Assembly: GCA_050732875.1 (NCBI GenBank) | Contig: JBOHRQ010000003.1 | Coordinates: forward strand, 28,142 to 92,141 | DNA: 64,000 nt | Source of the DNA: DASRVA01 sp050732875 | GTDB lineage: Bacteria > Gemmatimonadota > Gemmatimonadetes > JACCXV01 > JAHWKZ01 | Direction of reading: 5' to 3' | Shown: positions 1-10,584 of the stretch, one piece after another | Position numbering within the stretch: position 1 is the stretch's first letter | How the letters are laid out: each line of letters begins with the position of its first letter | Program-made: the position numbers and the translations under genes | The notes under the pieces: generated by a model | Databases searched by the model: none | What the model was told of the DNA's origin: nothing | What the model saw: the letters and a program-made list of their open reading frames with translations, nothing else

Positions 1-1822
1 CGATCGTGATGGCGCCAGGCTGTCCCGCCCGGGCCACGATCTCGGCTTCACGCTGGTGATGCTTGGCGTTCAGCACGCTGTGGGGCAGGTTCCGCCGCTT
101 GAGCAGCCGCGAGAGGGTCTCCGATACCTCCACCGATGTCGTGCCCACCAGCACCGGGCGCTTGCGAGCGTGGTCGCGCTCGACCTCCTCGATCACCGCG
201 TTGTATTTCTCGCGCCGCGTCCGGTACACGACATCCTCGAAATCCTCGCGACGGACCGGCTCATTGGTGGGGATGACGACCACGTCCATCCCATAGATCT
301 CGAAGAACTCGTTCTCCTCCGTTTCGGCGGTGCCGGTCATCCCCGCCAGCTTGTCGTAGAGCCGGTAATAGTTCTGGATGGTGATGGTGGCGAAGGTCTG
401 GGTCTCGCCTTCGATCCTGACGCCTTCCTTGGCCTCGATGGCCTGATGCATGCCCTCCGAGTAGCGCCGGCCCGGCATGAGACGGCCGGTGAACTGATCG
501 ACGATCATGACCTTGCCGTCCTGCACGACGTACTCCACGTCCTTCTCGTAGAGCGCGTACGCCTTGAGGAGCTGGGCGATGTTGTGGATCGTCTCGCTCC
601 TCTCGGCATAGTCGCGCTCGAGCTTCGTCCGCCGCTCCGTCTTCTCGCTCTCGTCGAGGTCGGGGTCCTCGTCGATCTCATGGAGGAGCTGCGAAAGATC
701 CGGGACGATGAACAGCTCGGGATCGTTGGGGGCGATCTTTTCGCGACCCCGGTCGGTGAGATGGGCGTCGTGGCCCTTCTCGTCCATCGCGAAGAGGAGC
801 GCCTCGTCCAGCTCGTGGACCCGTTTCTCCCTCATGAAGTCGGCCTCGACCTTCTGGACGAGCTTCTTGACCCCGGTCTCGTTCAGCAGCTTCATGAGGC
901 GCTTGTTCTTGGGCATGCCTCGGCGCGCCTGGAAGAGCTTGATCGCTGCCTCGTAGTCGCCGTCCTGCTCGCCTTCCGCCTCCACGACCTGTTCGGCCTC
1001 GGCCACGAGCTGGTTGACGATTCGCGTCTGTTCGCGGACCAGTCGTTCCACGAGCGGCTTGAGCTCGCCGAATCTGCCCGAGGTGTCGTGCTGGGTGGGG
1101 CCGGAGATGATGAGCGGCGTGCGGGCCTCGTCGATCAGAACCGAGTCGACCTCGTCGATGATCGCGTAGTTATGCACCCGCTGGACGCGATTCTGCGGTT
1201 CCACCGCCATGTTGTCACGCAGGTAGTCGAAGCCGAACTCGTTGTTCGTCCCATAGGTGACATCGCAGGCATAGGCCTCGCGACGCCTTTCGGGCGGCAT
1301 GTCGTTCTGGATCACACCCACGGTCAGGCCCAGCCAGCGCAGGATCTCTCCCACCCATTCGGAGTCGCGGCGGGCCAGGTAGTCGTTCACGGTGACGAGG
1401 TGGACGCCCCTACCCTCCAGGGCGTTCAGATACAGCGGCATGACGGCTACCAGCGTCTTGCCCTCGCCGGTGGCCATCTCGGCGATCTTCCCCTCGTGGA
1501 GGACGATCCCGCCGAAGAGCTGGACATCGAACGGCACCATGTCCCAGGTGAAGGCCTGGTCGGTGACCTGCCACTGGCGGCCCAGATTCCGGCGGCACGC
1601 TTCCTTGACCACGGCAAAGGCCTCCGGCAGGAGATCGTCCACCGTCTCGCCCTGCGCGAGACGGTCCCGAAACTCCGCCGTCCTGGCCTGGATCTCCTCG
1701 TCCGAGAGGGGCTCGCAGGCGCCGGCAATCTCGTTGATTTGCTCGACGACCGGCCACAGCCGCTTACGCTCGCGCCTGTGCTTGTCGCCCACGAACAGTT
1801 TCAGAATCGGTTCCAGAACCAC
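1..1822 (-). CDS. secA: Preprotein translocase ATPase SecA (3' end outside window)
   Basis: SecA is the cytoplasmic motor that drives unfolded preproteins through SecYEG. About 607 residues from the N-terminus are present; the gene runs off the left edge. It opens with the usual amphipathic helix (VLEPILKLFVGDKHRRERKR). The Walker A motif ATGEGKT is near residue 120, DEVDSVLIDEARTPLI carries the DEVD-like Walker B and SecA signature, and the second helicase domain begins with VGTTSVEVSETL. The C-terminal scaffold and any zinc tail lie beyond the edge. I chose GTG at 1822 because GAGG lies just upstream and no alternative agrees with the family N-terminus. A 173-bp gap separates it from nadD upstream; I see no gene in it. 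secD and secF of the same pathway lie far away at 42-45 kb. Confidence 0.97.
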   Translation of the reverse strand, partial: MVLEPILKLFVGDKHRRERKRLWPVVEQINEIAGACEPLSDEEIQARTAEFRDRLAQGETVDDLLPEAFAVVKEACRRNLGRQWQVTDQAFTWDMVPFDVQLFGGIVLHEGKIAEMATGEGKTLVAVMPLYLNALEGRGVHLVTVNDYLARRDSEWVGEILRWLGLTVGVIQNDMPPERRREAYACDVTYGTNNEFGFDYLRDNMAVEPQNRVQRVHNYAIIDEVDSVLIDEARTPLIISGPTQHDTSGRFGELKPLVERLVREQTRIVNQLVAEAEQVVEAEGEQDGDYEAAIKLFQARRGMPKNKRLMKLLNETGVKKLVQKVEADFMREKRVHELDEALLFAMDEKGHDAHLTDRGREKIAPNDPELFIVPDLSQLLHEIDEDPDLDESEKTERRTKLERDYAERSETIHNIAQLLKAYALYEKDVEYVVQDGKVMIVDQFTGRLMPGRRYSEGMHQAIEAKEGVRIEGETQTFATITIQNYYRLYDKLAGMTGTAETEENEFFEIYGMDVVVIPTNEPVRREDFEDVVYRTRREKYNAVIEEVERDHARKRPVLVGTTSVEVSETLSRLLKRRNLPHSVLNAKHHQREAEIVARAGQPGAITI

Positions 1823-1995
1823 GCTCTTGCCTCGTTAGCCGATGCAGCGCTCTCCAAGGAGCACGTCCGGTCGCGAGCAGGCGACCCGCGGGGGCGGGAT
1901 ACGACCGGAGGTTACGGGCGGGTAGTGCCGGTAGAGGACCGTAATTTAGCGCCCTTCGCGTTTCGAATCAACGCCCTCCGCCGGTCGCTGACACG

Positions 1996-2622
1996 TCAGC
2001 TCGACACCCCGCCCGGGGGCACGGCGGCGGGCCTCTTTCCGTACAGCCCGCGCTCCGCGATGTACGCCTCCACGGCGGCCGGCACCCAGTGCCGGATGGT
2101 GCGGCCCTCGGCGACCCGCCGACGGATGGTCGTGGAAGAGATCTCGAGCGTCGGCACGGTGACCCACCGGAGCCGGCCGGCGAACGGCGTGTCCGGGCCC
2201 CCGTCCCCGGCTCCGTCGATCTCGCGCGTCACGACCACGATCTCCGCCATCCCGGGGAGCGCCTCCACCTCGTGCCATTCATGGAGCTCGGACAGATTGT
2301 CCTGCCCCAGGATCAGGTGCCAGGCGGTTCCGGGCTCACGGCTTCGGAGCTCCCTCAGGGTGTCCGTCGTATAGGAGACGCCGCCCCGCTCGATCTCCAG
2401 CCGGTCCGCAGCGAGACCGCGGTCGCCGGCAACCGCCAGCTCGGTCATGGCCGCCCGGTCCCGGGGGCTCGCTTCGGCCTCTCCTTTGAAGGCATGACGG
2501 TGAGTGGGCACCAGGACGACCTGGTCCAGGGCCAGCTCTTCACGCACGATATGGGCCACAATCAGGTGAGCGATGTGCGGCGGGTTGAACGTCCCGCCCA
2601 GGAGCCCTTTCTGCCCGCTCAC
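1996..2622 (-). CDS. nadD: Nicotinate-nucleotide adenylyltransferase
   Basis: The enzyme transfers AMP from ATP to nicotinate mononucleotide, making deamido-NAD in NAD biosynthesis. The 208-residue product matches the family length. The nucleotidyltransferase signature GGTFNPPHIAHL starts near residue 9, and the ISSTTIRRRVAEGR motif near the C-terminus is the second hallmark. The GTG start at 2622 overlaps the bamD stop in the sequence GTGA, so translation is probably coupled. The partner rsfS gene that often follows nadD is absent; secA comes next. Confidence 0.95.
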   Translation of the reverse strand: MSGQKGLLGGTFNPPHIAHLIVAHIVREELALDQVVLVPTHRHAFKGEAEASPRDRAAMTELAVAGDRGLAADRLEIERGGVSYTTDTLRELRSREPGTAWHLILGQDNLSELHEWHEVEALPGMAEIVVVTREIDGAGDGGPDTPFAGRLRWVTVPTLEISSTTIRRRVAEGRTIRHWVPAAVEAYIAERGLYGKRPAAVPPGGVSS

Positions 2623-3407
2623 GGATCCGGCGCCGAGCCCGCCGCCCGCTCTGCCGGTCGCACCGGCAGGCATCGATCCGGCAACTCGCCCGCGGTCTCC
2701 CGCGCGGCTGGGCTGTCCGGGAAGTTCTCGCGCAGCCGGGAGACGACGTCCGCTGCACGCTCGTGGACACCCTGCCGGCAGAAGGTCTGGGCCAGAAGTG
2801 CGTAGGCGGCTGCCAGCCAGTCTGTCTCGGGGTATGCGGAGATGAGATCGGTCAGGTAGATCTCCGCCGCATCGTAATCCTCGTGGTCGAAGTAGAACTC
2901 CGCGTTCAGGTAGACCTTCTCGGCCAGCTTGTTGCGAAGCTCTCGCACGCGCTGGCGCGCCTCCTCCGCGAACTCGGTGCCGGGGTACTCCAGGACGAGC
3001 CGATCGTAGACGTTGATGGCCCGCTCGGTGTCCCGCTGATCCAGCTCGGGGCGCAGGCTCATCTCCTGGTACGCCCGCCCCGCCTGGTAGATAGCCTCCG
3101 CGGCTCGCTCGGCAGTCGGAAAATCCCGCTGGAAGTTCAGAAACTCCTGCGCCGCCGTCGCCCAGTCCTCCGAGCGGTAGTACGACTCCGCCGCCATCCA
3201 GCGTGCGTCGGCCACACGCGGATCCTGAGGGTAATTGAACACGAACCCCTGAAAGGCGGTCACCGCCCGCGTGTAATCCCCCTCCTCGAAGAGCTCCAGG
3301 GCTCGGGCGTACTGATCGTCGGCCGGGAGTATCGTCGTCTCGCTGGTCGACGCGCACCCCGACACGGTCAGCACCACCAGCAGGGCCAGGACCGGAGCGT
3401 GCCTCAC
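2619..3407 (-). CDS. bamD: Outer membrane assembly lipoprotein BamD
   Basis: BamD is the essential TPR lipoprotein of the BAM complex, which inserts beta-barrels into the outer membrane. The 262-residue product starts with a lipoprotein signal ending in the lipobox VSGC (Cys near residue 18). It then has TPR-like helix pairs typical of YfiO/BamD (YARALELFEEGDYTRAVTAF, YRSEDWATAAQEFLNFQRDF, DHEDYDAAEIYLTDLI). Its ATG overlaps the stop of the upstream TPR lipoprotein by four bases (ATGA), and its own stop overlaps nadD. The C-terminal 25 residues are Pro/Ala/Arg-rich and probably disordered. Confidence 0.9.
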   Translation of the reverse strand: MRHAPVLALLVVLTVSGCASTSETTILPADDQYARALELFEEGDYTRAVTAFQGFVFNYPQDPRVADARWMAAESYYRSEDWATAAQEFLNFQRDFPTAERAAEAIYQAGRAYQEMSLRPELDQRDTERAINVYDRLVLEYPGTEFAEEARQRVRELRNKLAEKVYLNAEFYFDHEDYDAAEIYLTDLISAYPETDWLAAAYALLAQTFCRQGVHERAADVVSRLRENFPDSPAARETAGELPDRCLPVRPAERAAGSAPDP

Positions 3408-4384
3408 GGGGATTCCGGCGATCCCGCGGAGCTCGGCCTTCGGCGGGGCTCCTCGCGCCCAGCGCCCTCCAGGGAGAAGCCGAACTCGAGCTGCTTGAGA
3501 CGCCGGAAGGCCTCCATGGCCACGGCAGACTCCCGATCGTCCTCGCTCTCTATCACGCGACGGTAGTAGTTCATGGCGCCGTCACGATCTCCCGTGCGCT
3601 CCTCCAGCCGGGCCATCATCAGCAAAGCTTCGGGAACGAGGTTCGGGGGATCACCCGACCGCAGGATGGTCTGCAGGTATCCGGAGGTAGCCTGGTAGTC
3701 CTCGTTGGCGAAAGCCCGCTCGGCCAGCCGATAGGAGCACGAGCCCAGCCGGTACCGGATCTCCTCATCGTCGGCACCCTGCCCCTGGGTCATCTCCCGG
3801 AATCGGCTCAGATACTCGATGGCGGCCGGACAGTCCCGCCGCTGCTCGTAGGCGTCCGCCAGACGGGCGTACACTCCGGGATCGGCTGCCTCGGGAGCGC
3901 GTGCCAGCCCCATCAGGTACGCGGCGATCGCCGCCTCGTAATCGGGCCGCGCGAACGCGGCGTCTCCGAGGGCGTAGTACAGCGAGCCTAGACTGGCCGT
4001 GCTGTCCCGCGCGCGGATTCCGTCGATCGCCCGCAGCATGGCGAAGGTGTCGCCCTGGGCGGACCAGCGACGCGCGTGCAGGTAGTACAGGGCACGGACC
4101 CGGCCGGCGTAATCCGCATCGCCCTCGATCAGGGCGTCGAACATCCGCTCCGCGGCGTTGAAGTCCTTCGAGAGCAGAGCCAGCTCGGCGGCCTTGAGGC
4201 GCAGCTCGGAGGACGCGTTCTCTCCCGCCGCCTCGAGAGCGATCCCGTACTCGACCGCCGCATCGGCGTACTGTCCGCTCGCGCTGTACCGATCTCCCCG
4301 CGTCTCCGAGGCCCCGCCTTCGGCTCCGCAGCCGGTCATCGTCGCAAGGATAGCGGCCGCCAGAAACCGGACCTCAACCGGCAT
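3404..4384 (-). CDS. TPR-repeat lipoprotein
   Basis: This is a 326-residue predicted envelope protein of unknown role. A short signal ends in a lipobox-like TMTGC (Cys19), followed by at least seven TPR-type helical pairs, for example YSASGQYADAAVEYGIALEA and FARPDYEAAIAAYLMGLARA. The C-terminal 25 residues are basic and Pro/Ser-rich. It overlaps DUF4254 by 11 bases upstream and bamD by four downstream, so it probably shares the bamD operon. A scaffold or assembly partner of the BAM or LPS machinery is a reasonable guess from position only; no catalytic motif is visible. Confidence 0.8.
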   Translation of the reverse strand: MPVEVRFLAAAILATMTGCGAEGGASETRGDRYSASGQYADAAVEYGIALEAAGENASSELRLKAAELALLSKDFNAAERMFDALIEGDADYAGRVRALYYLHARRWSAQGDTFAMLRAIDGIRARDSTASLGSLYYALGDAAFARPDYEAAIAAYLMGLARAPEAADPGVYARLADAYEQRRDCPAAIEYLSRFREMTQGQGADDEEIRYRLGSCSYRLAERAFANEDYQATSGYLQTILRSGDPPNLVPEALLMMARLEERTGDRDGAMNYYRRVIESEDDRESAVAMEAFRRLKQLEFGFSLEGAGREEPRRRPSSAGSPESP

Positions 4385-5096
4385 CCACGTCTCCTCGGCC
4401 CCGTCGGGCGGCGCGCAGGAAAGGATTCATCTCCGGATCGTTGTACATCTTGAACTGGCGGTAGCGCCTGAACCGGCGCCGCCCGGCCAGCAGCTCCTGC
4501 TGGAGCGAGGCCAGGCATCCGGCCAGGTCGGCTCGCTGCTCTTCGAGAACCAGGGTCCGCTCGCGGCAGCGCGCGCGGTGGTCGGGGTCCGCATCGGGTC
4601 GCGTGGCCTCCTCGTGCATGTGATAGATCTTGAGGGCGAGCACGGACAGCCGGTCGACGATCGCCCCGGGCGTCTCGGAGTGCAGCGGGGCGGCGGGTTC
4701 GGGAGTCCCGCGCCTCTCGAGAGCGGCCAGCAGCTGCTCGTCGATCCTTTCCACGAGGTCGTTCCGCCGCTGGTTGAGGGCATCGATGCGGCGCTTGGTT
4801 TCGGCGATCAGCCGATCCGGCGCGTCCGGACGCCGGGCTAGATCTTCCTCGTGCCAGAGCCGGATGTTCACGAGATGCTCGGCGCCGATCGCCTCCTCCA
4901 GAGCTCCAATCGGCGAGACCTCATCCTCCCCCAGCGTGCGCTCGCCTTCCTCCGGGCTCGCATGCCAGGCACGAACACCTTCGTCGTGCCAGCACAGCAG
5001 CCGTCTTACGGCAAGCGGATCATCGCCGCTCGCCGCGGTTTCTTCTACCCCGGTCGGCGCCCCGCGTTGCACCTTCCCGGCCTCCTCCCGCTTCAC
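4374..5096 (-). CDS. DUF4254 family protein
   Basis: This 240-residue protein has the DUF4254 core in its second half: VDRLSVLALKIYHMHEEATR, then a conserved EEQRADLAGCLASLQQEL helix and the C-terminal RQFKMYNDPEMNP signature. The family is helical, lacks a known activity and is usually found among LPS or glycan biosynthesis genes, as here behind gmd, udk and hldE. The GTG start at 5096 overlaps the gmd stop (GTGA). Upstream in-frame codons read into gmd and do not resemble the family. It may bind or modify a sugar-nucleotide or lipid-sugar substrate, but nothing in the sequence proves it. Confidence 0.85.
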   Translation of the reverse strand: MKREEAGKVQRGAPTGVEETAASGDDPLAVRRLLCWHDEGVRAWHASPEEGERTLGEDEVSPIGALEEAIGAEHLVNIRLWHEEDLARRPDAPDRLIAETKRRIDALNQRRNDLVERIDEQLLAALERRGTPEPAAPLHSETPGAIVDRLSVLALKIYHMHEEATRPDADPDHRARCRERTLVLEEQRADLAGCLASLQQELLAGRRRFRRYRQFKMYNDPEMNPFLRAARRGRGDVDAG

Positions 5097-6082
5097 GACT
5101 CCGCCCGCTCGGCCGGGCACTCGGACTCGCGGAGGCGCGCCACATCGGCATCCACCATCATCTGGATCAGCTGGTGGAATTCCAAGCTGGGGGCCCATCC
5201 CAGCTCCGACCGGGCGCGGCTCGCATCCGCCCTCAGGTGATCCACCTCGGCGGGCCGGAGCCGGCTCCGATCGACCACCACGTGCTTGCGCCAGTCCAAG
5301 CCCACGTGCTGGAAGGCGACCTCGCACACATCGCGGACCGAATGCGTGATGCCCGTGCCCACCACATAGTCCCTCGGCTCGTCGGCCTGAAGCATGCTCC
5401 ACATCGCCGCTACGTAGTCCGCCGCGTAGCCCCAGTCGCGCTCGGCGTCCAGATTGCCGATCGGCAGCTTGTCGGTCAGTCCCAAGGCGACCCGCGCCGC
5501 TCCGTGGCTGACGTGACGGGTCACGAACTCGAGGCCGCGGCGCGGGGATTCGTGGTTGAAGAGGATCCCGCTCACCGCGAACAGGTCGTACGACTCACGG
5601 TAATTCACGGTGATGAAGTGGCCGTAGACCTTGGCCACTCCGTACGGGCTACGCGGATGAAACGGCGTCGACTCGTTCTGGGGCGAGCGCCTGACCTTCC
5701 CGAACATCTCGCTGGAGGAAGCCTGGTAGAAACGAACCTCCGGGTCCACCTGGCGGATCGCCTCCAGCACGCGCGTCACGCCGAGGGCCGTGAACTCGCC
5801 CGTCAGCAGCGGCTGGGACCATGAGGTCGGAACGAAGGACTGCGCCGCGAGGTTGTAGATCTCCTGCGGGCGGACCTCCGCGAACACGTTGATGAGGGAG
5901 AGCTGATCGAGCAGGTCGGCCTGATGCAGCGTGACCCGGTCTTTGATGTGCGCTATCCTGTCGTACTTCTCCGTCGACGAGCGCCGCACGACGCCGTGGA
6001 CCTCGTAGTTCTGCTCGAGCAGGAGCTCCGCCAGATACGATCCGTCCTGCCCGGTGATGCCGGTGATCAGGGCGCGCTTCAA
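5093..6082 (-). CDS. gmd: GDP-mannose 4,6-dehydratase
   Basis: The enzyme converts GDP-D-mannose to GDP-4-keto-6-deoxy-D-mannose, the precursor of fucose, rhamnose or perosamine-type sugars. The 329-residue extended SDR shows the Gmd NADP loop GITGQDGSYLAELL at residue 8, the SSSEMFGKV segment and the catalytic YxxxK as YGVAK. The ILFNHESPRRG motif is characteristic of GMDs. Four-base overlaps tie it to udk upstream and DUF4254 downstream. No fcl, rmd or per gene follows within the window, so the final sugar cannot be named. Confidence 0.94.
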   Translation of the reverse strand: MKRALITGITGQDGSYLAELLLEQNYEVHGVVRRSSTEKYDRIAHIKDRVTLHQADLLDQLSLINVFAEVRPQEIYNLAAQSFVPTSWSQPLLTGEFTALGVTRVLEAIRQVDPEVRFYQASSSEMFGKVRRSPQNESTPFHPRSPYGVAKVYGHFITVNYRESYDLFAVSGILFNHESPRRGLEFVTRHVSHGAARVALGLTDKLPIGNLDAERDWGYAADYVAAMWSMLQADEPRDYVVGTGITHSVRDVCEVAFQHVGLDWRKHVVVDRSRLRPAEVDHLRADASRARSELGWAPSLEFHQLIQMMVDADVARLRESECPAERAES

Positions 6083-6708
6083 CGTTCTTCCTCCCCAACC
6101 AGCAGCAACCGCACGCGGCTGGCGATCATGTCGATGGCGATCTCGTTCTCTCCCCCTTCGGGGATGATCACGTCAGCAAACCTCTTGGACGGCTCCACGA
6201 ACTCGTCGTGCATGGGGCGAACCGTGCGAAGATACTGCTCACCCACCGACTCGAAGGTCCTGCCGCGCTCACGGATGTCACGCTGGATCCGGCGCAGCAG
6301 ACGGATGTCGGGAGGTGTGTCCACGTAGATTTTCACGTCGAGAAGATCGCGCACGTCCGGGAAATGAAACAGCAGAATGCCCTCCGCGAGGATTACCTCT
6401 CGCGGCTCGATGCGGGACGTCTCCGCCGTCCGCACATGCCGTGAGAAGTCGTAGACCGGCCGCTCCACCGGCCGGCCCTCCTTCAGGGCCCGCAAGTGGG
6501 CCGTGAACAGCTCGATCTCGATCGAGTTCGGGTGGTCGAAGTTCCGGGTTGCCCGCTGCGCCGGGGCCAGATCCACGAGGTTCCGGTAGTAGGCGTCCTG
6601 CTGGAGGACGGTGATCGAATCTAGTGCCAGACGATGGAGCAGATTACGGGCGACAGTCGTCTTCCCGGAGCCCGTGCCGCCCGCGAGGCCGATCACGAAC
6701 CGGGTCAC
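6079..6708 (-). CDS. udk: Uridine kinase
   Basis: This is a P-loop kinase of the pyrimidine salvage pathway (uridine or cytidine to UMP or CMP). The 209-residue protein has Walker A GGTGSGKTT at residue 10, the QDAYYRNL segment, the NFDHPNSIE motif that binds uridine, and the RRIQRDIRERGR lid. Its position inside a sugar-nucleotide operon suggests it feeds the UTP pool used for UDP-sugars, although this placement may be only structural. ATGA couples it to gmd downstream. A 13-bp gap separates it from uxs upstream. Confidence 0.94.
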   Translation of the reverse strand: MTRFVIGLAGGTGSGKTTVARNLLHRLALDSITVLQQDAYYRNLVDLAPAQRATRNFDHPNSIEIELFTAHLRALKEGRPVERPVYDFSRHVRTAETSRIEPREVILAEGILLFHFPDVRDLLDVKIYVDTPPDIRLLRRIQRDIRERGRTFESVGEQYLRTVRPMHDEFVEPSKRFADVIIPEGGENEIAIDMIASRVRLLLVGEEER

Positions 6709-6721
6709 GACGAGGCGCCGA

Positions 6722-7653
<932 letters not shown>

Positions 7654-7657
<4 letters not shown>

Positions 7658-9012
7658 CCGATCCCCGGAGCGACTCGCACCGCCTCGCCATCCGCTGCCC
7701 GTGGCGCACGTCCGGGACGGCCGATGGAATGGTATTCGAAGCCGAACTCGGTCATCACCCCCGGATCGTACACGTTCCGGCCATCGAAGACGATCGCCCG
7801 GCCCAGCCCCCGTTTCATGCGCTCGAAATCCGGGAACCGGAACTCGTTCCACTCGGTTACGACGATCAGGCCGTCGGCCGCATCCAGGGCCTCGTAGGCC
7901 TCGGCGGCGTATTCGATCCGATCGCCGAGCACGCCCCGGATGTTCTCCATGGCCTTGGGATCGAAAGCCCGGATCGCCGCTCCCCGCTCCAGAAGCTCGT
8001 CTATGATCACCAGCGACGGCGCCTCGCGGATATCATCCGTCTTGGGCTTGAAGGCGAGCCCCCAGACCGCGAACCGGTGGCCGCGCAAGTCTTCCCCGAA
8101 CCGCCCGACGATCCGCTCCACTAGGAGCCGCTTCTGGATCTCGTTGACCCTGTGCACGGCCCGGATGATATCGAAATCGTAGGCCACCTCATCGGCCAGC
8201 CGCTCGAGAGCCTGGACGTCCTTGGGGAAGCACGATCCGCCGAATCCGACACCGGGGAAGAGGAACGAGCTTCCGATCCGCCGGTCGCTTCCGATGCCGG
8301 CCCGCACCGCGTCGACGTCGGCTCCGACGCGATCGCACAGGTTGGCGATCTCGTTCATGAAGGTGATTCGCGTCGCCAGCATCGCATTGGCGGCGTATTT
8401 GGTCATCTCGGCGGATCGGGTGTCCATGAAGAGAACCGGGTTCCCGGTCCTCAGGAACGGGCTGTAGATCGCCCTCAGGACCTCGCGACCCTCGTCGTCG
8501 TCGGCACCCACGACGATGCGGTCGGGCTTCATGAAGTCGTCGACCGCGGTCCCCTCCTTGAGGAACTCCGGGTTGGACACCACGATGCAGGGATGGTCGG
8601 TCGCCTCGGCGAGGACCGCCCGGACCCGGTCGGCCGACCCCACGGGAACGGTGCTCTTGTTGACCACGATTCTGGGACCGTCGGCGTGCCGGCCGATCGT
8701 CCTGGCGACCTCCAGGACATAGCGCAGGTCCGCAGATCCGTCCTCGCCCGGCGGCGTGCCGACGGCGATGAAGAGGACGCGGCTTTCCCGTACCGTCTCG
8801 GCTGGATCGGTCGTGAAGCAGAGCCGGCCCTCCTGCATGTTGCTGCGGACGATCTCCTCCAGCCCCGGCTCGTAGATCGGGACCACGCCCCGGCGCAGCC
8901 GCTCCACGCGGTCGGGGTCGATGTCGCAGCAGATGACGTCGTGGCCCATCTCGGCCAGACACGTCGCCGTCACCAGCCCCACGTACCCCGCCCCGAAGAC
9001 CCCCAGATTCAA
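7654..9012 (-). CDS. ugd: UDP-glucose 6-dehydrogenase
   Basis: The enzyme makes UDP-glucuronate by two successive NAD-dependent oxidations of UDP-glucose. The 452-residue protein has the N-terminal GAGYVGLVTA Rossmann loop, the NPEFLKEGTAVDDF segment, and the active-site motif GFGGSCFPKD with the nucleophilic cysteine. KPKTDDIREAPS marks the C-terminal NAD/UDP domain. It is intact, unlike the second dehydrogenase at 15988-18762, which carries an intein at the matching cysteine. It is coupled by ATGA to hldE upstream and to uxs downstream. Confidence 0.96.
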
Positions 9013-10469
9013 GCTTCGCCCCCCTGCCCGTCGGCGATCCGCCCGATGATTCCGGTCGTGGACTTGCCTTCCACGAGCTCGATCAGCTCGACCCTCCCGC
9101 CGCGGGCGCGGACGATGTCGGCTCCGACCACCTCATGGGGCTCGTAATCGGCCCCCTTGGTCAGGATGTCCGGCTGGATGGTCTCGATCAGCCCGAGCGG
9201 CGTGTCCTCGTCGAAGATCACGACGTAGTCGACGAACGACAGGGCCGAGAGGATCTCCGCACGCTCCTTCTGATCCAGGATCGGACGATTCGCGCCCTTG
9301 AGCCTTCGCACCGAGGCATCGCTGTTCACGCCCACCACCAGGCAATCGCCCAGCGCCCGCGAGGACTTCAGGTACCGGATGTGTCCGGCGTGCAGGAGGT
9401 CGAAGCAGCCGTTGGTGAAGACCACCGTCTCACCGCGCCGCCGGTGCTCGGCGGCCGCAAACCCGGCGGTGGCCGCGTCCACGCTTTTTTCCATATGGGG
9501 CAGCTCGCGCGCGAGCTCCGACTCGATCTCGGTCCAGGTCACGGTCGCGGTTCCGACCTTTCTCACTTTGATTCCCGCCGCCACGTTCGCCATCCGCGCG
9601 GCGAGATCCGCAGGATGCCCGTCGGCCAGCATGGCGGTGAAGGCGGCCGCGAACGTGTCGCCTGCCCCGGTCACGTCGAAGACCTCGCGGGCGCGCGCGC
9701 CGTGATCCCGCGGAGGGCCACCCGAATAGAGCCTCATGCCGCGCTCCGAGCGCGTCAGCACGAGCGCTTGAAGGTCCAGTCTCCGGCGCAGCGACTCGGC
9801 CAGCGCGTCGTCCCAGGGTTCTCCGGCGAGCTCGCTCAGCTCGCTCTCGTTCGGGACGAGAAAGTCGACCCCACGATAGCGCTCCGGGTCGCTCCCCTTC
9901 GGATCGGCCACGACCGGACGGTCCCCGGCCCGTTCCGACAGCCGCCTCACCCCTTCGGCCGAGACGGTCCCCTTGCGGTAGTCGCTCACGATCGCCGCGT
10001 CGCAGCCCGGAGCGAGCCGATCGATTACCTCCAGCAGCTCCCGCCGGGCTCGCCCGGACGCACCCTCCGGATCCTCGTAATCGATCCGGACCAGGGCATG
10101 CTGACCGGCATGGACCCGCAGCTTGTGCGGAGTGGGCCGCCGAGGCTCGACCACGAGCCCCTCGTCCGTGAACCCCTCGGCCACGAGCTTTGCCCGGCAC
10201 TCGCGGCCGCTCTCGTCGTCGCCCACCAGCGAGATCAGGACCGGCTCGCATCCGAGGGCCGCCAGGTTGCGGGCGACATTCCCGGCGCCTCCCGGGTAGA
10301 GGTCCCGCCGCTCGAACGTCACCACGGGGACCGGCTTCTCCGGGCTCAGCCGATCCGCCCGCCCGAACAGATACTCATCGAGCATGAGATCCCCGAAAAC
10401 GACGATGCGACCGCCGCGAAACCCGCGCACGGCCGCGCGCAGCTCTTCAATGGAGGAAGCCCCCGGCAT
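9009..10469 (-). CDS. hldE: Bifunctional heptose-7-phosphate kinase / heptose-1-phosphate adenylyltransferase HldE
   Basis: This two-domain enzyme supplies ADP-D-glycero-manno-heptose for the LPS inner core. Residues about 20-310 form a PfkB/ribokinase kinase with YPGGAGNVARNLAALG and the catalytic DVTGAGDTFAAAF. Residues about 345-486 form the nucleotidyltransferase with NGCFDLLHAGHIRYL and ILTKGADYEPHEVVG. At 486 residues it matches the E. coli fusion. It is first in the operon that continues through ugd and uxs. A 115-bp gap separates it from divergent nfuA. It is good evidence for a heptose-containing LPS. Confidence 0.96.
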   Translation of the reverse strand: MPGASSIEELRAAVRGFRGGRIVVFGDLMLDEYLFGRADRLSPEKPVPVVTFERRDLYPGGAGNVARNLAALGCEPVLISLVGDDESGRECRAKLVAEGFTDEGLVVEPRRPTPHKLRVHAGQHALVRIDYEDPEGASGRARRELLEVIDRLAPGCDAAIVSDYRKGTVSAEGVRRLSERAGDRPVVADPKGSDPERYRGVDFLVPNESELSELAGEPWDDALAESLRRRLDLQALVLTRSERGMRLYSGGPPRDHGARAREVFDVTGAGDTFAAAFTAMLADGHPADLAARMANVAAGIKVRKVGTATVTWTEIESELARELPHMEKSVDAATAGFAAAEHRRRGETVVFTNGCFDLLHAGHIRYLKSSRALGDCLVVGVNSDASVRRLKGANRPILDQKERAEILSALSFVDYVVIFDEDTPLGLIETIQPDILTKGADYEPHEVVGADIVRARGGRVELIELVEGKSTTGIIGRIADGQGGEA

Positions 10470-10584
10470 AAGAATCGGGCTAAGCTATCCTCCGCGCCCG
10501 AGCGCTTCAAGACCTTGCCGCCGCTGCATTTGAGCGAAAGCCGTTTGCCCCGTCCAGTGGCCCCATCTAGGTTGGCGCCAGCCC

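Noticed and set aside
1823..1995. Possible small gene or tRNA between nadD and secA
   Set aside because: No cloverleaf, ribosome site plus frame, or terminator could be supported in the 173 bp.
56..2374. A 772-codon open frame on the plus strand
   Set aside because: It lies antisense to secA and nadD, which have clear motifs; long antisense frames are expected at this GC content. The composition (His/Asp/Val/Leu-rich) is typical of such shadows.
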